This document shows, in pieces, positions 9,660 through 18,169 of a stretch of DNA of 64,000 nt. This DNA is from Rhizobium favelukesii (GTDB lineage Bacteria > Pseudomonadota > Alphaproteobacteria > Rhizobiales > Rhizobiaceae). Numbering within the stretch: the stretch's first letter is position 1; every line of letters starts with the position of its first letter. A program made the translations under genes and the position numbers. Location: the NCBI RefSeq assembly GCF_000577275.2, contig NZ_HG916855.1:434001-498000 (forward strand), read 5' to 3'. The notes under the pieces were generated by a model. It saw only the letters and a list, made by a program, of their open reading frames with translations. It did not search any database and was not told the DNA's origin.

Positions 9660-10478
9660 TTAGTGAATGCCTTTTGTCAGGCCCTGCACGAAATAACGGT
9701 TGAGGAAGAGCACGATCAGTACGATCGGGATCGTCGAAAAATGCGCCAGCGCGCCGAGTGTGCCCCAGGTGATGTCCTTCGTTCCATAGGCTGAAAGCAG
9801 CGCCACCGAGATCGGCTTGGAATCGAGCCGGGTGAGAAACATCGGGTAGAGGAAGTCGTTCCAGGAAAACATCAGGCAGAACAGTGTGGAGGCGACGACG
9901 CCTGAGCGCACCGCCGGCAGCGCCACGCGCCAGAAGGAGCCGAACAGCGTACATCCATCCGTTAGCGCCGCCTCTTCCAGCTCCTTCGGCAGGCTGCGGA
10001 AATAGGAAAACATCATCCAGGTGACGAAGGCCGAATTCAGCATCGCGTTGATGAGGACGACGGCGACCCAGTTGCCGAGCAGCCCGACATCGCGCATCAT
10101 CAGATAGAAGGGGATCAGCGCCGCCACCGCCGGCACCATGCGGATCGCCATGAAGAAATAGGCAACTGCAATGGCATAGCGGCTGGTCGAGCGTGCCAGC
10201 GCATAGCCTGCCGGCACGCCGAGAAGCAGCGACAGGATCACCGAACCGCCGGCGATCAGCAGGCTTGACGATACGAGGCTCCAGACGTCGAACAGGCGGA
10301 AGACCGTCGCGAACTGCTCGAGGGTCGGTGTAAAAGTCAGTTTTGGCGGGATCGAGAAGATGTCGCGCGACGGCTTGTAGGCGGTCGATGCCAGCCACAG
10401 GAAGGGCAGCAGGAAAAAGGCGAGCATGACAAGGATGAAGGCGCGCTCGCCGATGCGGCTGAGGGTGCGTGTGCTCAT
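9660..10478 (-). CDS. CUT1 ABC transporter permease (MalG-like)
   Basis: A 272-residue inner-membrane permease with six predicted hydrophobic segments, the first being AFILVMLAFFLLPFLWLAS. The cytoplasmic EAA loop reads EEAALTDGCTLFGSFWRVALP, the coupling helix for the ATPase. The ATG at 10478 overlaps the stop of the other permease (ATGA, 4 nt), so a longer in-frame extension upstream is discarded. It is the last gene of a binding protein-permease-permease operon. Confidence 0.9.
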   Translation of the reverse strand: MSTRTLSRIGERAFILVMLAFFLLPFLWLASTAYKPSRDIFSIPPKLTFTPTLEQFATVFRLFDVWSLVSSSLLIAGGSVILSLLLGVPAGYALARSTSRYAIAVAYFFMAIRMVPAVAALIPFYLMMRDVGLLGNWVAVVLINAMLNSAFVTWMMFSYFRSLPKELEEAALTDGCTLFGSFWRVALPAVRSGVVASTLFCLMFSWNDFLYPMFLTRLDSKPISVALLSAYGTKDITWGTLGALAHFSTIPIVLIVLFLNRYFVQGLTKGIH

Positions 10479-11416
10479 CGCCCGTTCGCCTTTCTGTCCG
10501 CCTTGCGGATCAACAGGATGAAGCCTGCCGCGATTACGGCGATGCAGATCAGTGTCAGGTTGGAGATCGCCGAGGCGCGGCCGATATTGAAGAATTCCAG
10601 CCCCTGCTTCACCGCATGCAGCATCAGCGTGTTGGTCGCGTTGCCCGGCCCGCCGCCCGTCGTCACGTAAACGCTGTCGAAGATGCGGAAGGCATCGATG
10701 GTGCGCAGCGTCAGCGCCAGCAGGATCGAAGGCAACATCAGCGGAATGACGATGATTCTCAGCCGCTGCAGCGCCGTTGCCCCATCCACTTCCGATGCCT
10801 CGAGAATATCGCCCGGCAGCGCTTTCAGGCCAGCAAGCAGGATCAGCGCCACCAGCGGCGTCCATTCCCATATGTCCACGAAGATAAGGGTCGCCAGCGC
10901 CGAACTCGGATTGGCGAAAAGCCCACGCGGATCGGAAAGCCCGAACTCGGCGAGATAATAGCCGACGAGTCCGTAGTCGGCGAGCAGCAGCGCCCGGAAG
11001 ATCAGTCCGACCACCAGCGGCGTGATCGTCACCGGTATCAGGATCAGCGCCAGGCAGATCCGGTTGAAGCGGTCGTCGCGCCAGAGCGCCAGCGCAATGG
11101 CAAAGCCGAGCAGCAGTTCGACAGTCACAGCGCCGACCGTGAAGATGACGGTATTGACGAAGGCCCCGCGTGTCACCGGGTCGGAGAGAAGGTCGACATA
11201 GTTGCCGAGGCCGACGAAATGCGTCCGCGCTGGCTTGAGCAAATTATATTCGTAGAGGCTGAACCAGATGCCCTGCGCCAGCGGCCAGACGCCGATGACG
11301 AGCACGTAGATGACGGCCGGCAGTGTCATCAGGATGAAGAACAGCCGCCTGCGCTCCAGATAGGGAACGCTCAAGGCCGGGGAGGGCTTCAGCGCGGAAG
11401 TGAGGGATAGGGTCAC
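10475..11416 (-). CDS. CUT1 ABC transporter permease (MalF-like)
   Basis: A 313-residue permease. A cytoplasmic N-terminus is followed by the hydrophobic LFFILMTLPAVIYVLVIGV segment and about five more membrane helices. The EAA motif EASEVDGATALQRLRIIVIP is clear. It pairs with the downstream MalG-like gene through a 4-nt overlap. The binding-protein gene lies 152 nt upstream, separated by a strong stem-loop, so the three genes are probably one transcript with the binding protein made in excess. Confidence 0.9.
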   Translation of the reverse strand: MTLSLTSALKPSPALSVPYLERRRLFFILMTLPAVIYVLVIGVWPLAQGIWFSLYEYNLLKPARTHFVGLGNYVDLLSDPVTRGAFVNTVIFTVGAVTVELLLGFAIALALWRDDRFNRICLALILIPVTITPLVVGLIFRALLLADYGLVGYYLAEFGLSDPRGLFANPSSALATLIFVDIWEWTPLVALILLAGLKALPGDILEASEVDGATALQRLRIIVIPLMLPSILLALTLRTIDAFRIFDSVYVTTGGGPGNATNTLMLHAVKQGLEFFNIGRASAISNLTLICIAVIAAGFILLIRKADRKANGR

Positions 11417-11520
11417 GTCATGTCCATCGGGTTCCTGGTTCGATGCGCGTCCCGGGGATCGAGCCCGGGCTCACCCGATCATGAAGCCCGAGGCGCATCG
11501 GATCAATGGTCTCGAAATGG

Positions 11521-11548
11521 CAGGGCCGCGACATAGGCCGCGGCCCTG
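11521..11548 (-). other. Stem-loop between binding-protein and permease genes
   Basis: A perfect 10-bp stem, CAGGGCCGCG pairing with CGCGGCCCTG, with an 8-base loop lies just after the stop of the binding-protein gene. There is no T-run, so it resembles the mRNA-stabilising or processing hairpins often found after binding-protein genes rather than a simple terminator. Confidence 0.6.
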
Positions 11549-11568
11549 GGGAGGAAACCGTTTTGTTC

Positions 11569-12855
11569 TTAGAAGAGCTTTGCAGCGGCTTCCTGAGCGG
11601 CGTCGAGCGCCTTCTTAGGATCGGCATTGCCGACGAGCACGTCGTTGACGGCGGTGCCGAGCAGGTCCTGAATCTCTGGATATTGCGGGATGCGCGGACG
11701 ATATTCGCCGTCACCATGCTCGAAGGTTTCGGCGATGACAGGCAGGAAGGGGAACTTCTTCAGCAGATCGGGGTCGGTCATCTCGCTCTTGCGCAGGAAG
11801 CTGCCGGCGCCCATCATGTTGAATTCCTTGTGCACCGGCGGACTGACCAGCCACTTGATGAAGGCCCAGGCGGCTTCCTTCTGCGTGTCCTTGATGCCGG
11901 CGTTGATCGCCATGCCCCAGCCGCCGATCCCATAGACCTTCGGCAGACCGGCGCCGCGGGGCGCCGTCGTGATCGCCACCTTGTCGACGATCTTGGAAAT
12001 CGACGGATCATAATAGCCGGGCGCGCCGACCGACCATGTCTGCATGGTCGCGGCAATGCCCTGGCGGAAGCTTTCCTCGCGTCCGCCCCAGTCATAATTA
12101 ACGGCGCCGGGAGGTGCCGCTTTCATGAAGAGGTCCTTATAGACGATCAGGCTCTTGATATTGGCTTCGGAATTCAGCGCCGGCTTGCCGTCGGAGCCGA
12201 GGATCGAACCGCCCATCTCGGTATTGTACTGCATCCAATCCTGGGCGACCGCTGGGCCCTTCTGGCCGTTGGCGACGAAGCCATAGGTCTTCTTGCTGGG
12301 GTCGGTCAGCTTGTAGGCGGCCTCGACCATTTCCTCCATCGTCGTCGGCGCCTTCAGGCCGGCGGCGTCGAAGAGATCCTTGCGATAGGCAAGCACGTTG
12401 GCATAACCGGCAAAGGGAAATGCGACCTGCTTGTCTCCCCAGTGGCCAAGCGCGTTGAGAAGCGTCGGATAGATGTCGTCGAGCTTCAGTTCGGCGGCGT
12501 CGCGCTTCATCCACTCGGTGAGATCGACGGTGTATTTGTTTTCTGCATATTGGCCCGCCCAGACGATATCCATCGTCACCAGGTCGTAGCCGCCGGTGCC
12601 GCCGACGAAATCGGTCGTGGTCTTGGTCAGCAGCGAGCCGTAATCGAGAATGTCGACCTTGACGTTGGCGCCCGTCTCCTCGGTGAACTTAGGGGCGATG
12701 GCAGCCAGAACAGCGGCGAACTGGTCGTTCTGCGAGGCAAGCGTGAGCGTGATGCCCTCATATTTCTTGTCGGCGCCGATGGCGGAGCCCACAAATGCGA
12801 CCGAGACGAGGCCCGCCATCGCCAATTTCCGTGTGAGACTGTTGAGCGATTTCAT
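11569..12855 (-). CDS. ABC transporter substrate-binding protein (CUT1 family)
   Basis: A 428-residue periplasmic binding protein. The signal peptide reads KLAMAGLVSVAFVGSAIGA with probable cleavage after AIGA. The mature part is of the extracellular solute-binding type 1 family (ITLTLASQNDQF near the N-terminus, YDLVTMDIVWAGQYAE, FPFAGYANVLAYRKDLFDAAGL). ATG 12855 has AGGGGAG upstream; a longer frame to 12888 has no such signal. It would capture the carbohydrate or polyol for the adjacent permeases. The ligand is not identifiable from the sequence. Confidence 0.9.
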   Translation of the reverse strand: MKSLNSLTRKLAMAGLVSVAFVGSAIGADKKYEGITLTLASQNDQFAAVLAAIAPKFTEETGANVKVDILDYGSLLTKTTTDFVGGTGGYDLVTMDIVWAGQYAENKYTVDLTEWMKRDAAELKLDDIYPTLLNALGHWGDKQVAFPFAGYANVLAYRKDLFDAAGLKAPTTMEEMVEAAYKLTDPSKKTYGFVANGQKGPAVAQDWMQYNTEMGGSILGSDGKPALNSEANIKSLIVYKDLFMKAAPPGAVNYDWGGREESFRQGIAATMQTWSVGAPGYYDPSISKIVDKVAITTAPRGAGLPKVYGIGGWGMAINAGIKDTQKEAAWAFIKWLVSPPVHKEFNMMGAGSFLRKSEMTDPDLLKKFPFLPVIAETFEHGDGEYRPRIPQYPEIQDLLGTAVNDVLVGNADPKKALDAAQEAAAKLF

Positions 12856-12966
12856 GTTTGCTCCCCTTTTTTGATTGGCTTGAGGCACTATACATCAAAC
12901 AAAATCGCACTCAAGCGCACTTGACAAAAAAGCGCAAACATTAAAAATCACAAATTAGAACATATT

Positions 12967-12995
12967 CGCGCAGATATGTCCATATTTTGTGCGCG
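12967..12995. promoter_or_regulatory. Inverted repeat in divergent promoter region
   Basis: CGCGCA, one base, ATATG, TC, CATAT, four bases, TGCGCG form a near-perfect dyad between the binding-protein gene and the flavoprotein gene. A TTGACA hexamer occurs nearby at 12921. A regulator-binding site for one or both operons is likely from position and symmetry; the regulator is unknown. Confidence 0.4.
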
Positions 12996-13009
12996 TTGCA
13001 TAAAAAATA

Positions 13010-13032
13010 GCAGGGAGTTGATCATTCCCTGC
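13010..13032. promoter_or_regulatory. Second inverted repeat upstream of the flavoprotein gene
   Basis: GCAGGGA and TCCCTGC flank a 9-base centre, about 40 bases before the ATG at 13074. It could be an operator or a leader hairpin for the rightward operon. Confidence 0.35.
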
Positions 13033-13073
13033 GCGTCTATACTGTCCTGTCCAACGCGGCGAGCTGCACATTC

Positions 13074-14525
13074 ATGAAGACCACGCCGGATGAGCGCCTG
13101 AGAGAGCTGGAACGCCGCGCCCATGATGAAATGGCGCGCATTGAGGCGCTCTGCGCCGGCTGGTCGACGCTGGGCGATGAAGACCGCGACGACCTGCATT
13201 CCGTTGTGATCTGCGGCGCTGGCCTCTCCGGCCTGTCGATCGCCTTCGCCCTGAAGCGGCGCGGTATCAGGTCCGTTCATGTGATCGATCAGAGCGAGGA
13301 GGGCCGCGAAGGCCCCTGGATCACCTGCGCCCGCATGCAGACCCTGCGTTCGCCCAAATATCTCTCAGGCCCGGATCTCGGCATCCCGAGCCTGACGCTG
13401 CGTTCCTGGTACGAGGCGCTGAATGGCGCCGACGCCTGGGAAGCGCTCGACAAGATCGGCCGCCAGGACTGGATGGCCTATCTCATCTGGTTTCGAAGGA
13501 CCGTCGGCATCGACGTCGAAAACGACACGACGCTTTCCTCGATCGATCAGGGGGAGGGCGGACTCGCTCTCACGCTGTCAAAGGGTGACGGCACCAGCCG
13601 CACGGTCACCTGCCGCCAGCTGGTGATGGCGACCGGCATCGACGGCTGCGGCGGCCCGCGCATACCTGCGATGGTCAAGGCGCTGCCGAAATCCGCCTGG
13701 ACACATAGCAACGAGCCGATAGCGATTGATTTCCTCAAGGGCAGGGATGTCGCGATCCTTGGCGGCGGCACGTCGAGCTTCGACTGGGCGGTGGCGGCGC
13801 TGGAAACCGGCGCCCGAGAGGTGACGATGTTTGCGCGAAGCGCCGATCTGCCGCGCACCGAGGTTCTCGCCTGGACAAACTTTCCCGGCTTCCTCGGCCA
13901 TTTCGCCGACTTGCCGGATCTGGAGCGCTGGCGGTTCGCCCATCTCTACTTCAATTTCAAGGTGCCACCGACCCAGGAGCAATATGACCGGGCCCGTAGC
14001 CACCCTGGTTTCACCATGCAGCTCGGTTGTGGTGTCCGTGAACTCTCGATGGACGGCGGCAAAGTCAAGCTGACGACCGCAAACGGCACTTGTCATGCCG
14101 ATCATCTCCTGCTCGGCACCGGTTACGAGATTAATTTCGCGCTCCGGCCCGAGCTTGCCGGCCTCGTCGAGGCCGCAGCGTTCTGGAAGGATTGTTTCCA
14201 ACCGCCACAGGGAGAGGAGAACGCCCTGCTTGCCGACCATCCCTATCTCGGCCCTGGTTTTGAACTCACGCCTAGATATGCCGAAGCCGGCTGGGTCTCG
14301 CGCATCCATATGTTCAATACCGGCGCGCTCGCGAGCCTCGGCCCGGTCAGCAATGGCGTCACCGGTCTCAAATACGGTGTGCCACGCATCGTCAGCGCCT
14401 TGGTGAAAGCGCTGTTCATCGAGGACTCCAACCGGTATCTTGCAGCATTGGCCGCCTATGACGAACCGCATTTCGATCCCGGCATAGACGAAGACGTCAC
14501 GACATCAAGGGAGGTTTTGGCATGA
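13074..14525 (+). CDS. FAD/NAD(P)-binding oxidoreductase (flavin monooxygenase-like)
   Basis: A 483-residue two-dinucleotide-domain flavoprotein. The FAD-binding Rossmann motif VVICGAGLSGLSIAFAL is at about residues 43-60. A second NAD(P)-binding glycine motif, VAILGGGTSSFDWAVAALE, is near 220. HLLLGTGYEINF near 345 is the ATG/GTGY-type motif seen in class B flavin monooxygenases. The stop overlaps the next start (ATGA), so it is co-translated with the questin-oxidase-like gene. Together they suggest oxygenation, possibly Baeyer-Villiger chemistry, of a cyclic substrate. The exact substrate is unknown. Confidence 0.75.
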   Translation: MKTTPDERLRELERRAHDEMARIEALCAGWSTLGDEDRDDLHSVVICGAGLSGLSIAFALKRRGIRSVHVIDQSEEGREGPWITCARMQTLRSPKYLSGPDLGIPSLTLRSWYEALNGADAWEALDKIGRQDWMAYLIWFRRTVGIDVENDTTLSSIDQGEGGLALTLSKGDGTSRTVTCRQLVMATGIDGCGGPRIPAMVKALPKSAWTHSNEPIAIDFLKGRDVAILGGGTSSFDWAVAALETGAREVTMFARSADLPRTEVLAWTNFPGFLGHFADLPDLERWRFAHLYFNFKVPPTQEQYDRARSHPGFTMQLGCGVRELSMDGGKVKLTTANGTCHADHLLLGTGYEINFALRPELAGLVEAAAFWKDCFQPPQGEENALLADHPYLGPGFELTPRYAEAGWVSRIHMFNTGALASLGPVSNGVTGLKYGVPRIVSALVKALFIEDSNRYLAALAAYDEPHFDPGIDEDVTTSREVLA

Positions 14526-15559
14526 GACAGGCTGCCGCCGTTCAATTTTCGGGATTGGAGACCGTCTTTTTGCGGGCACGCGAGGATAGCGTCGAATTTC
14601 CCTATCTGCTGGCCAACCATGTTCCGATGGTGCTGATCGCGCTCGATCGCCTCGGCGCCTCGCCGGAACGGCTGGAACAATGGTACGAGCAATATCACGA
14701 GAGCCATGCACTCCCGCCCGTGCCGCCGCCGATTGCCCCGGTTGTCAGGGCGCAATGGGCCGAGGCGCTCGGCGATCGCACGCGTGAGGCGGATTACCGT
14801 GCCTTCTTCATCGCCGAAACCCGCCGGCTCGGCATCGATGCCGTCATCCGTACCTATTTGCCCGCCATGGTGAACGGCCTTGCCGGCAGCGCCACGCATC
14901 CGCTGATGCGCCTTGCCTATGGTGTGCTCAAGAAGGACGACCAGGAGGTTGGCACTGCGCTCGGCTATTGGGCGGCCTGCTATCTGCCGCTGCCATCCGC
15001 GACCGGTGCCGCGCCCGATACGGATGATCCGGGGAGGGTGCTTGCCGATGTCGGCAATATTGAAGGCATCCGCGATTATGAGCCAGAAACCGATCTGCTC
15101 TGGCATAATATCCGCGCCGTCGCCGCACTTCCGGGCTTCCGCCCCGTTATCGACCGCCTTGCCTTCAATGCCGATACACCGCGCCGTATGGCCGCGACCT
15201 CGCTTGCCCTCTTTGCCGGAACCATGGATTTCTCCGCACTCCATTCCGTCACCGGTATGCACTGGCTGCGCCTCGTCTCTCCGCACCTCGAAAATGCCGA
15301 GCCTTTCTACCGCGCCTTCTGGCAGGTGATCGCCTCGCTGGTGCCGAAGATCGGTTTTCCAGCCCTCCCCACCGCCGAGGCGCTGGAAGAAATGCGCAGA
15401 CGACAGGCGCCCGCCTGGGCGGAGATCAAACGCGCCGCGGTATCCTCGGACGACGAACACGATGTCAGCCTGGTCTTTTCTGCCTTGCAGGAGGAAGAGG
15501 TGTGGAAGGATCCGCTCTATCGCGTCGTCGCGGCGCGCCGGGTCGGGCTGATTGCATAG
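14522..15559 (+). CDS. Questin oxidase-like protein (DUF4243-type)
   Basis: A 345-residue protein resembling the questin oxidase/AflY family. The characteristic NHVPMVLIALDRLGASPERLEQWYEQYHE pattern is near the N-terminus (about residues 34-62, described here rather than quoted in full elsewhere). Helical segments with conserved histidines follow (ATHPLMRLAYG, HWLRLVSPHL). Fungal relatives take part in ring cleavage of aromatic polyketides with NADPH; bacterial members are little studied. It is coupled to the flavoprotein upstream and 18 nt before the first amidohydrolase. The family call is from recalled sequence pattern and needs a profile search. Confidence 0.6.
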   Translation: MRQAAAVQFSGLETVFLRAREDSVEFPYLLANHVPMVLIALDRLGASPERLEQWYEQYHESHALPPVPPPIAPVVRAQWAEALGDRTREADYRAFFIAETRRLGIDAVIRTYLPAMVNGLAGSATHPLMRLAYGVLKKDDQEVGTALGYWAACYLPLPSATGAAPDTDDPGRVLADVGNIEGIRDYEPETDLLWHNIRAVAALPGFRPVIDRLAFNADTPRRMAATSLALFAGTMDFSALHSVTGMHWLRLVSPHLENAEPFYRAFWQVIASLVPKIGFPALPTAEALEEMRRRQAPAWAEIKRAAVSSDDEHDVSLVFSALQEEEVWKDPLYRVVAARRVGLIA

Positions 15560-15577
15560 CGGATGATGGAAGAATTA

Positions 15578-16774
15578 ATGACGCCGAGCCTCGTAGTCGA
15601 AAACGCCAGGACAGAAGCCGGCGAGATCGTCTCGCTTATTCTGAACAATGACCGGATCGCCGCGATCGGCCCGAATGCGGCCGCCGGCATCGACCCCGTA
15701 GTGCCGCGTTTCGATGGTGCCGGCGGCCTTCTCTGCCTTCCCTTCGTCGACGGCCATATTCATCTCGACAAGACGCTGATTGGCGTGCCATTCATCCCGC
15801 ATATTCCGGGCGATACGGTCGCCAAGCGCATCGAGGCGGAAAAATCCCTGCGGCGCACGGTGGCGCTGCCGGTCGAAGCCCGCGGCGGCGCCCTGCTGGA
15901 GAAGCTTGCAGCCTACGGCACACTTTTCGTGCGCAGCCATGTCGACATCGATACCGAAGTCGGCCTGAAAGGCCTCGAGGCCGTGCTTTCGCTGAAGCAG
16001 AGCCATGGTCATCTCGTCGATATCCAGACCGTTGCCTTCCCGCAATCCGGCGTGCTGCGCGATCCCGGCACGGCCGGGCTGCTCGATACGGCCATCGCCG
16101 CTGGCGCCGATCTCGTCGGCGGCCTCGATCCCGCCGGGATCGACAACGATGTGACCGGCCATCTCGATGCGATCTTTTCCGTCGCCGGCAAATACGGTGT
16201 CGGGCTCGATATCCATCTGCATGATGGCGGTGCACTCGGCGCCTTCGAACTTCGCCAGATCGCCGATCGCACGGCAGCACTCGGCCTCGAAGGCAAGGTG
16301 GTCGTCAGCCACGCTTTCTGCCTCGGCGAGTTGGACGATGCCGAATTCGGCCGCACTGCCGCCGCACTCGCCAGATCGGGCGTGGCGATCATGACCAGCG
16401 CGCCAGGAGCCGTGCCGATGCCACCGGTCAAGCGGCTTGCCGCCGCCGGTGTCCGGCTCTTCTGCGCCAACGACAATATCCGCGACGCCTGGTCGCCTTT
16501 CGGCAATGGCGACATGCTGGAGCGTGTCGGCATCCTCTGCGATCGCCAGGATTTCCGTTCGGATGAGGATCTGGCGGCGGCCTTCCGCCTGGCGACTCAA
16601 ACGCCGGCCGAAATCCTCGGCCGCTCCGTCGGCCCGCTCAAGGCCGGGTCACCTGCTGATTTTGTTATTTTGCCCGCCGCGTCGCTGGCAGAAGCCGTCG
16701 CTTCCCGTCCCCTCGATCGCATCGTATTTCGCGGCGGCGCCATCATCGCCCGCGGGGGCCGGCTCGTCGTCTGA
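15578..16774 (+). CDS. Amidohydrolase, cytosine deaminase-like
   Basis: A 398-residue TIM-barrel metal-dependent hydrolase. DGHIHLDKT gives the HxH metal ligands, DIHLHDGG and VVSHAFCLG later His residues, and CANDNIRDAWSPFGNGDMLE the catalytic Asp region typical of CodA-like cytosine/isoguanine deaminases. The ATG at 15578 has GGAAGA just upstream; ATG 15563 is an alternative. It probably removes an amino group from a pyrimidine- or triazine-like ring. It is the third gene of the rightward operon. Confidence 0.82.
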   Translation: MTPSLVVENARTEAGEIVSLILNNDRIAAIGPNAAAGIDPVVPRFDGAGGLLCLPFVDGHIHLDKTLIGVPFIPHIPGDTVAKRIEAEKSLRRTVALPVEARGGALLEKLAAYGTLFVRSHVDIDTEVGLKGLEAVLSLKQSHGHLVDIQTVAFPQSGVLRDPGTAGLLDTAIAAGADLVGGLDPAGIDNDVTGHLDAIFSVAGKYGVGLDIHLHDGGALGAFELRQIADRTAALGLEGKVVVSHAFCLGELDDAEFGRTAAALARSGVAIMTSAPGAVPMPPVKRLAAAGVRLFCANDNIRDAWSPFGNGDMLERVGILCDRQDFRSDEDLAAAFRLATQTPAEILGRSVGPLKAGSPADFVILPAASLAEAVASRPLDRIVFRGGAIIARGGRLVV

Positions 16775-16810
16775 TTTTTCCATCAATGTATGGCGCTGGG
16801 AGCACCGCAG

Positions 16811-18160
16811 ATGAAGGGCCGACTTTGGATCCAATCGCCGCTCGCCATCATGGCTGAGGGCGCCGAGGGCGGCATCGTCATCGAGAATGGCCGCATCGTC
16901 GAGCTGGTCGCGGCTGGACGGCAGCCTTCGACCCCCGTCGATGCACACTTCGACGCCGGCCGGCATGTCGTCATCCCCGGTCTCATCAACACCCATCACC
17001 ATATGTTCCAGACGCTGACGCGCGCCCATCCGGCTGCGATCAACAAATCGCTCTGGCCATGGATCCGCGCGCTCTATCCGATCTGGGCAAAGCACATGAC
17101 GCCCGAAGCCTTCCGTCTTGCCGTCCGTCTCGCGCTGACCGAGCTCCTCCTCTCCGGCTGCACCACCACCTCCGACCACCACTATCTCTATGCTGCCGGT
17201 CTCGAAGACGCCATGGATGTCGAAGCCGAGGAGGCGGCTCGCCTGGGCATGCGCATCACGCTGACGCGAGGCAGTCTCAATATCAAGGACCAGCAAGGCG
17301 TGATTTCGCCGGCCAATGTCGTGCAGGACGACGACGTGATCCTTGCCGACAGCGAGCGTGTGCTCCGGCGCTATCATGACAGATCCGAAGGGGCGATGAC
17401 GCAGGTGGCGCTTGCGCCCTGCGCGCCCTTCGACGTCACGCTGGAACTGATGCGCGAAACGGCGGCGCTGGCGGAACGCTACGATTGCCGGCTCCACACC
17501 CATCTGGTCGAGACCAGGGCGGAAGCAGAATTCTGCCGCAGCAAATTCGCCTGCACGCCGGTGGAATATCTCGATCGCTGCAATTGGCTGAGCGCCCGCA
17601 CCTGGCTCGCCCACGGCATTCATTTCGATGATGCCGAGATCGCCGAGCTCGGCCGGCACGGCGTTGGCGTCTGCCATTGCCCGACCTCGAACATGGTGCT
17701 CGCATCGGGCATGTGCCGCACCTGCGAGCTGGAAGCCGCCGGGGTGCCTGTCGGCCTTGGCGTCGACGGCTCAGCTTCCAACGACAATTCCAACCTGATG
17801 GAAAGTGTGCGCCATGCCTTAATGCTCAACCGGCTGATCTACGGCGCCGAAGCGGTCACCCATCTCGACGCGCTGCGCTGGGGCACCGCTGGCTCGGCAA
17901 GGCTGCTCGGCCGCGACGACATCGGGATCATCGCGCCCGGCCGCCAGGCGGATCTGGCCTTCTACAAGCTCGACGAATTGCGTTTCTCCGGTGCCGGCGA
18001 TCCGCTGGCAGCCCTCGTGCTCTGCGGCGCCACCACGGCCGACCGCGTCATGATCGCAGGCGAATGGCGCGTTACCGACCGTATACCCGCGAACGTCGAT
18101 ATCGAGGCGCTGATCGCCGATCACAACCGCGTCGCCCGCAATTTCCTTCTGTCGGTCTGA
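16811..18160 (+). CDS. 8-oxoguanine deaminase (TrzN/AtzA-like amidohydrolase)
   Basis: A 449-residue amidohydrolase closely matching the 8-oxoguanine deaminase pattern: an N-terminal RLWIQSPLAIMAEGAEGG, then PGLINTHHHMFQTLTRAHP with metal-binding histidines, PWIRALYPIWAK, HTHLVETRAE, and LGVDGSASNDNSNLMESVRHA with the catalytic Asp. It would convert 8-oxoguanine to urate and ammonia. ATG 16811 has GGGAG upstream; ATG 16790 would add seven residues. It sits between two cytosine-deaminase-like paralogues, suggesting stepwise deamination of purine-like nitrogen rings. Confidence 0.85.
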   Translation: MKGRLWIQSPLAIMAEGAEGGIVIENGRIVELVAAGRQPSTPVDAHFDAGRHVVIPGLINTHHHMFQTLTRAHPAAINKSLWPWIRALYPIWAKHMTPEAFRLAVRLALTELLLSGCTTTSDHHYLYAAGLEDAMDVEAEEAARLGMRITLTRGSLNIKDQQGVISPANVVQDDDVILADSERVLRRYHDRSEGAMTQVALAPCAPFDVTLELMRETAALAERYDCRLHTHLVETRAEAEFCRSKFACTPVEYLDRCNWLSARTWLAHGIHFDDAEIAELGRHGVGVCHCPTSNMVLASGMCRTCELEAAGVPVGLGVDGSASNDNSNLMESVRHALMLNRLIYGAEAVTHLDALRWGTAGSARLLGRDDIGIIAPGRQADLAFYKLDELRFSGAGDPLAALVLCGATTADRVMIAGEWRVTDRIPANVDIEALIADHNRVARNFLLSV

Positions 18161-18169
18161 GGAGGTCCC

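Noticed and set aside
11521..11548. Stem-loop as a rho-independent terminator
   Set aside because: No T-run follows on the transcribed strand, and the permease genes downstream are most likely on the same transcript.
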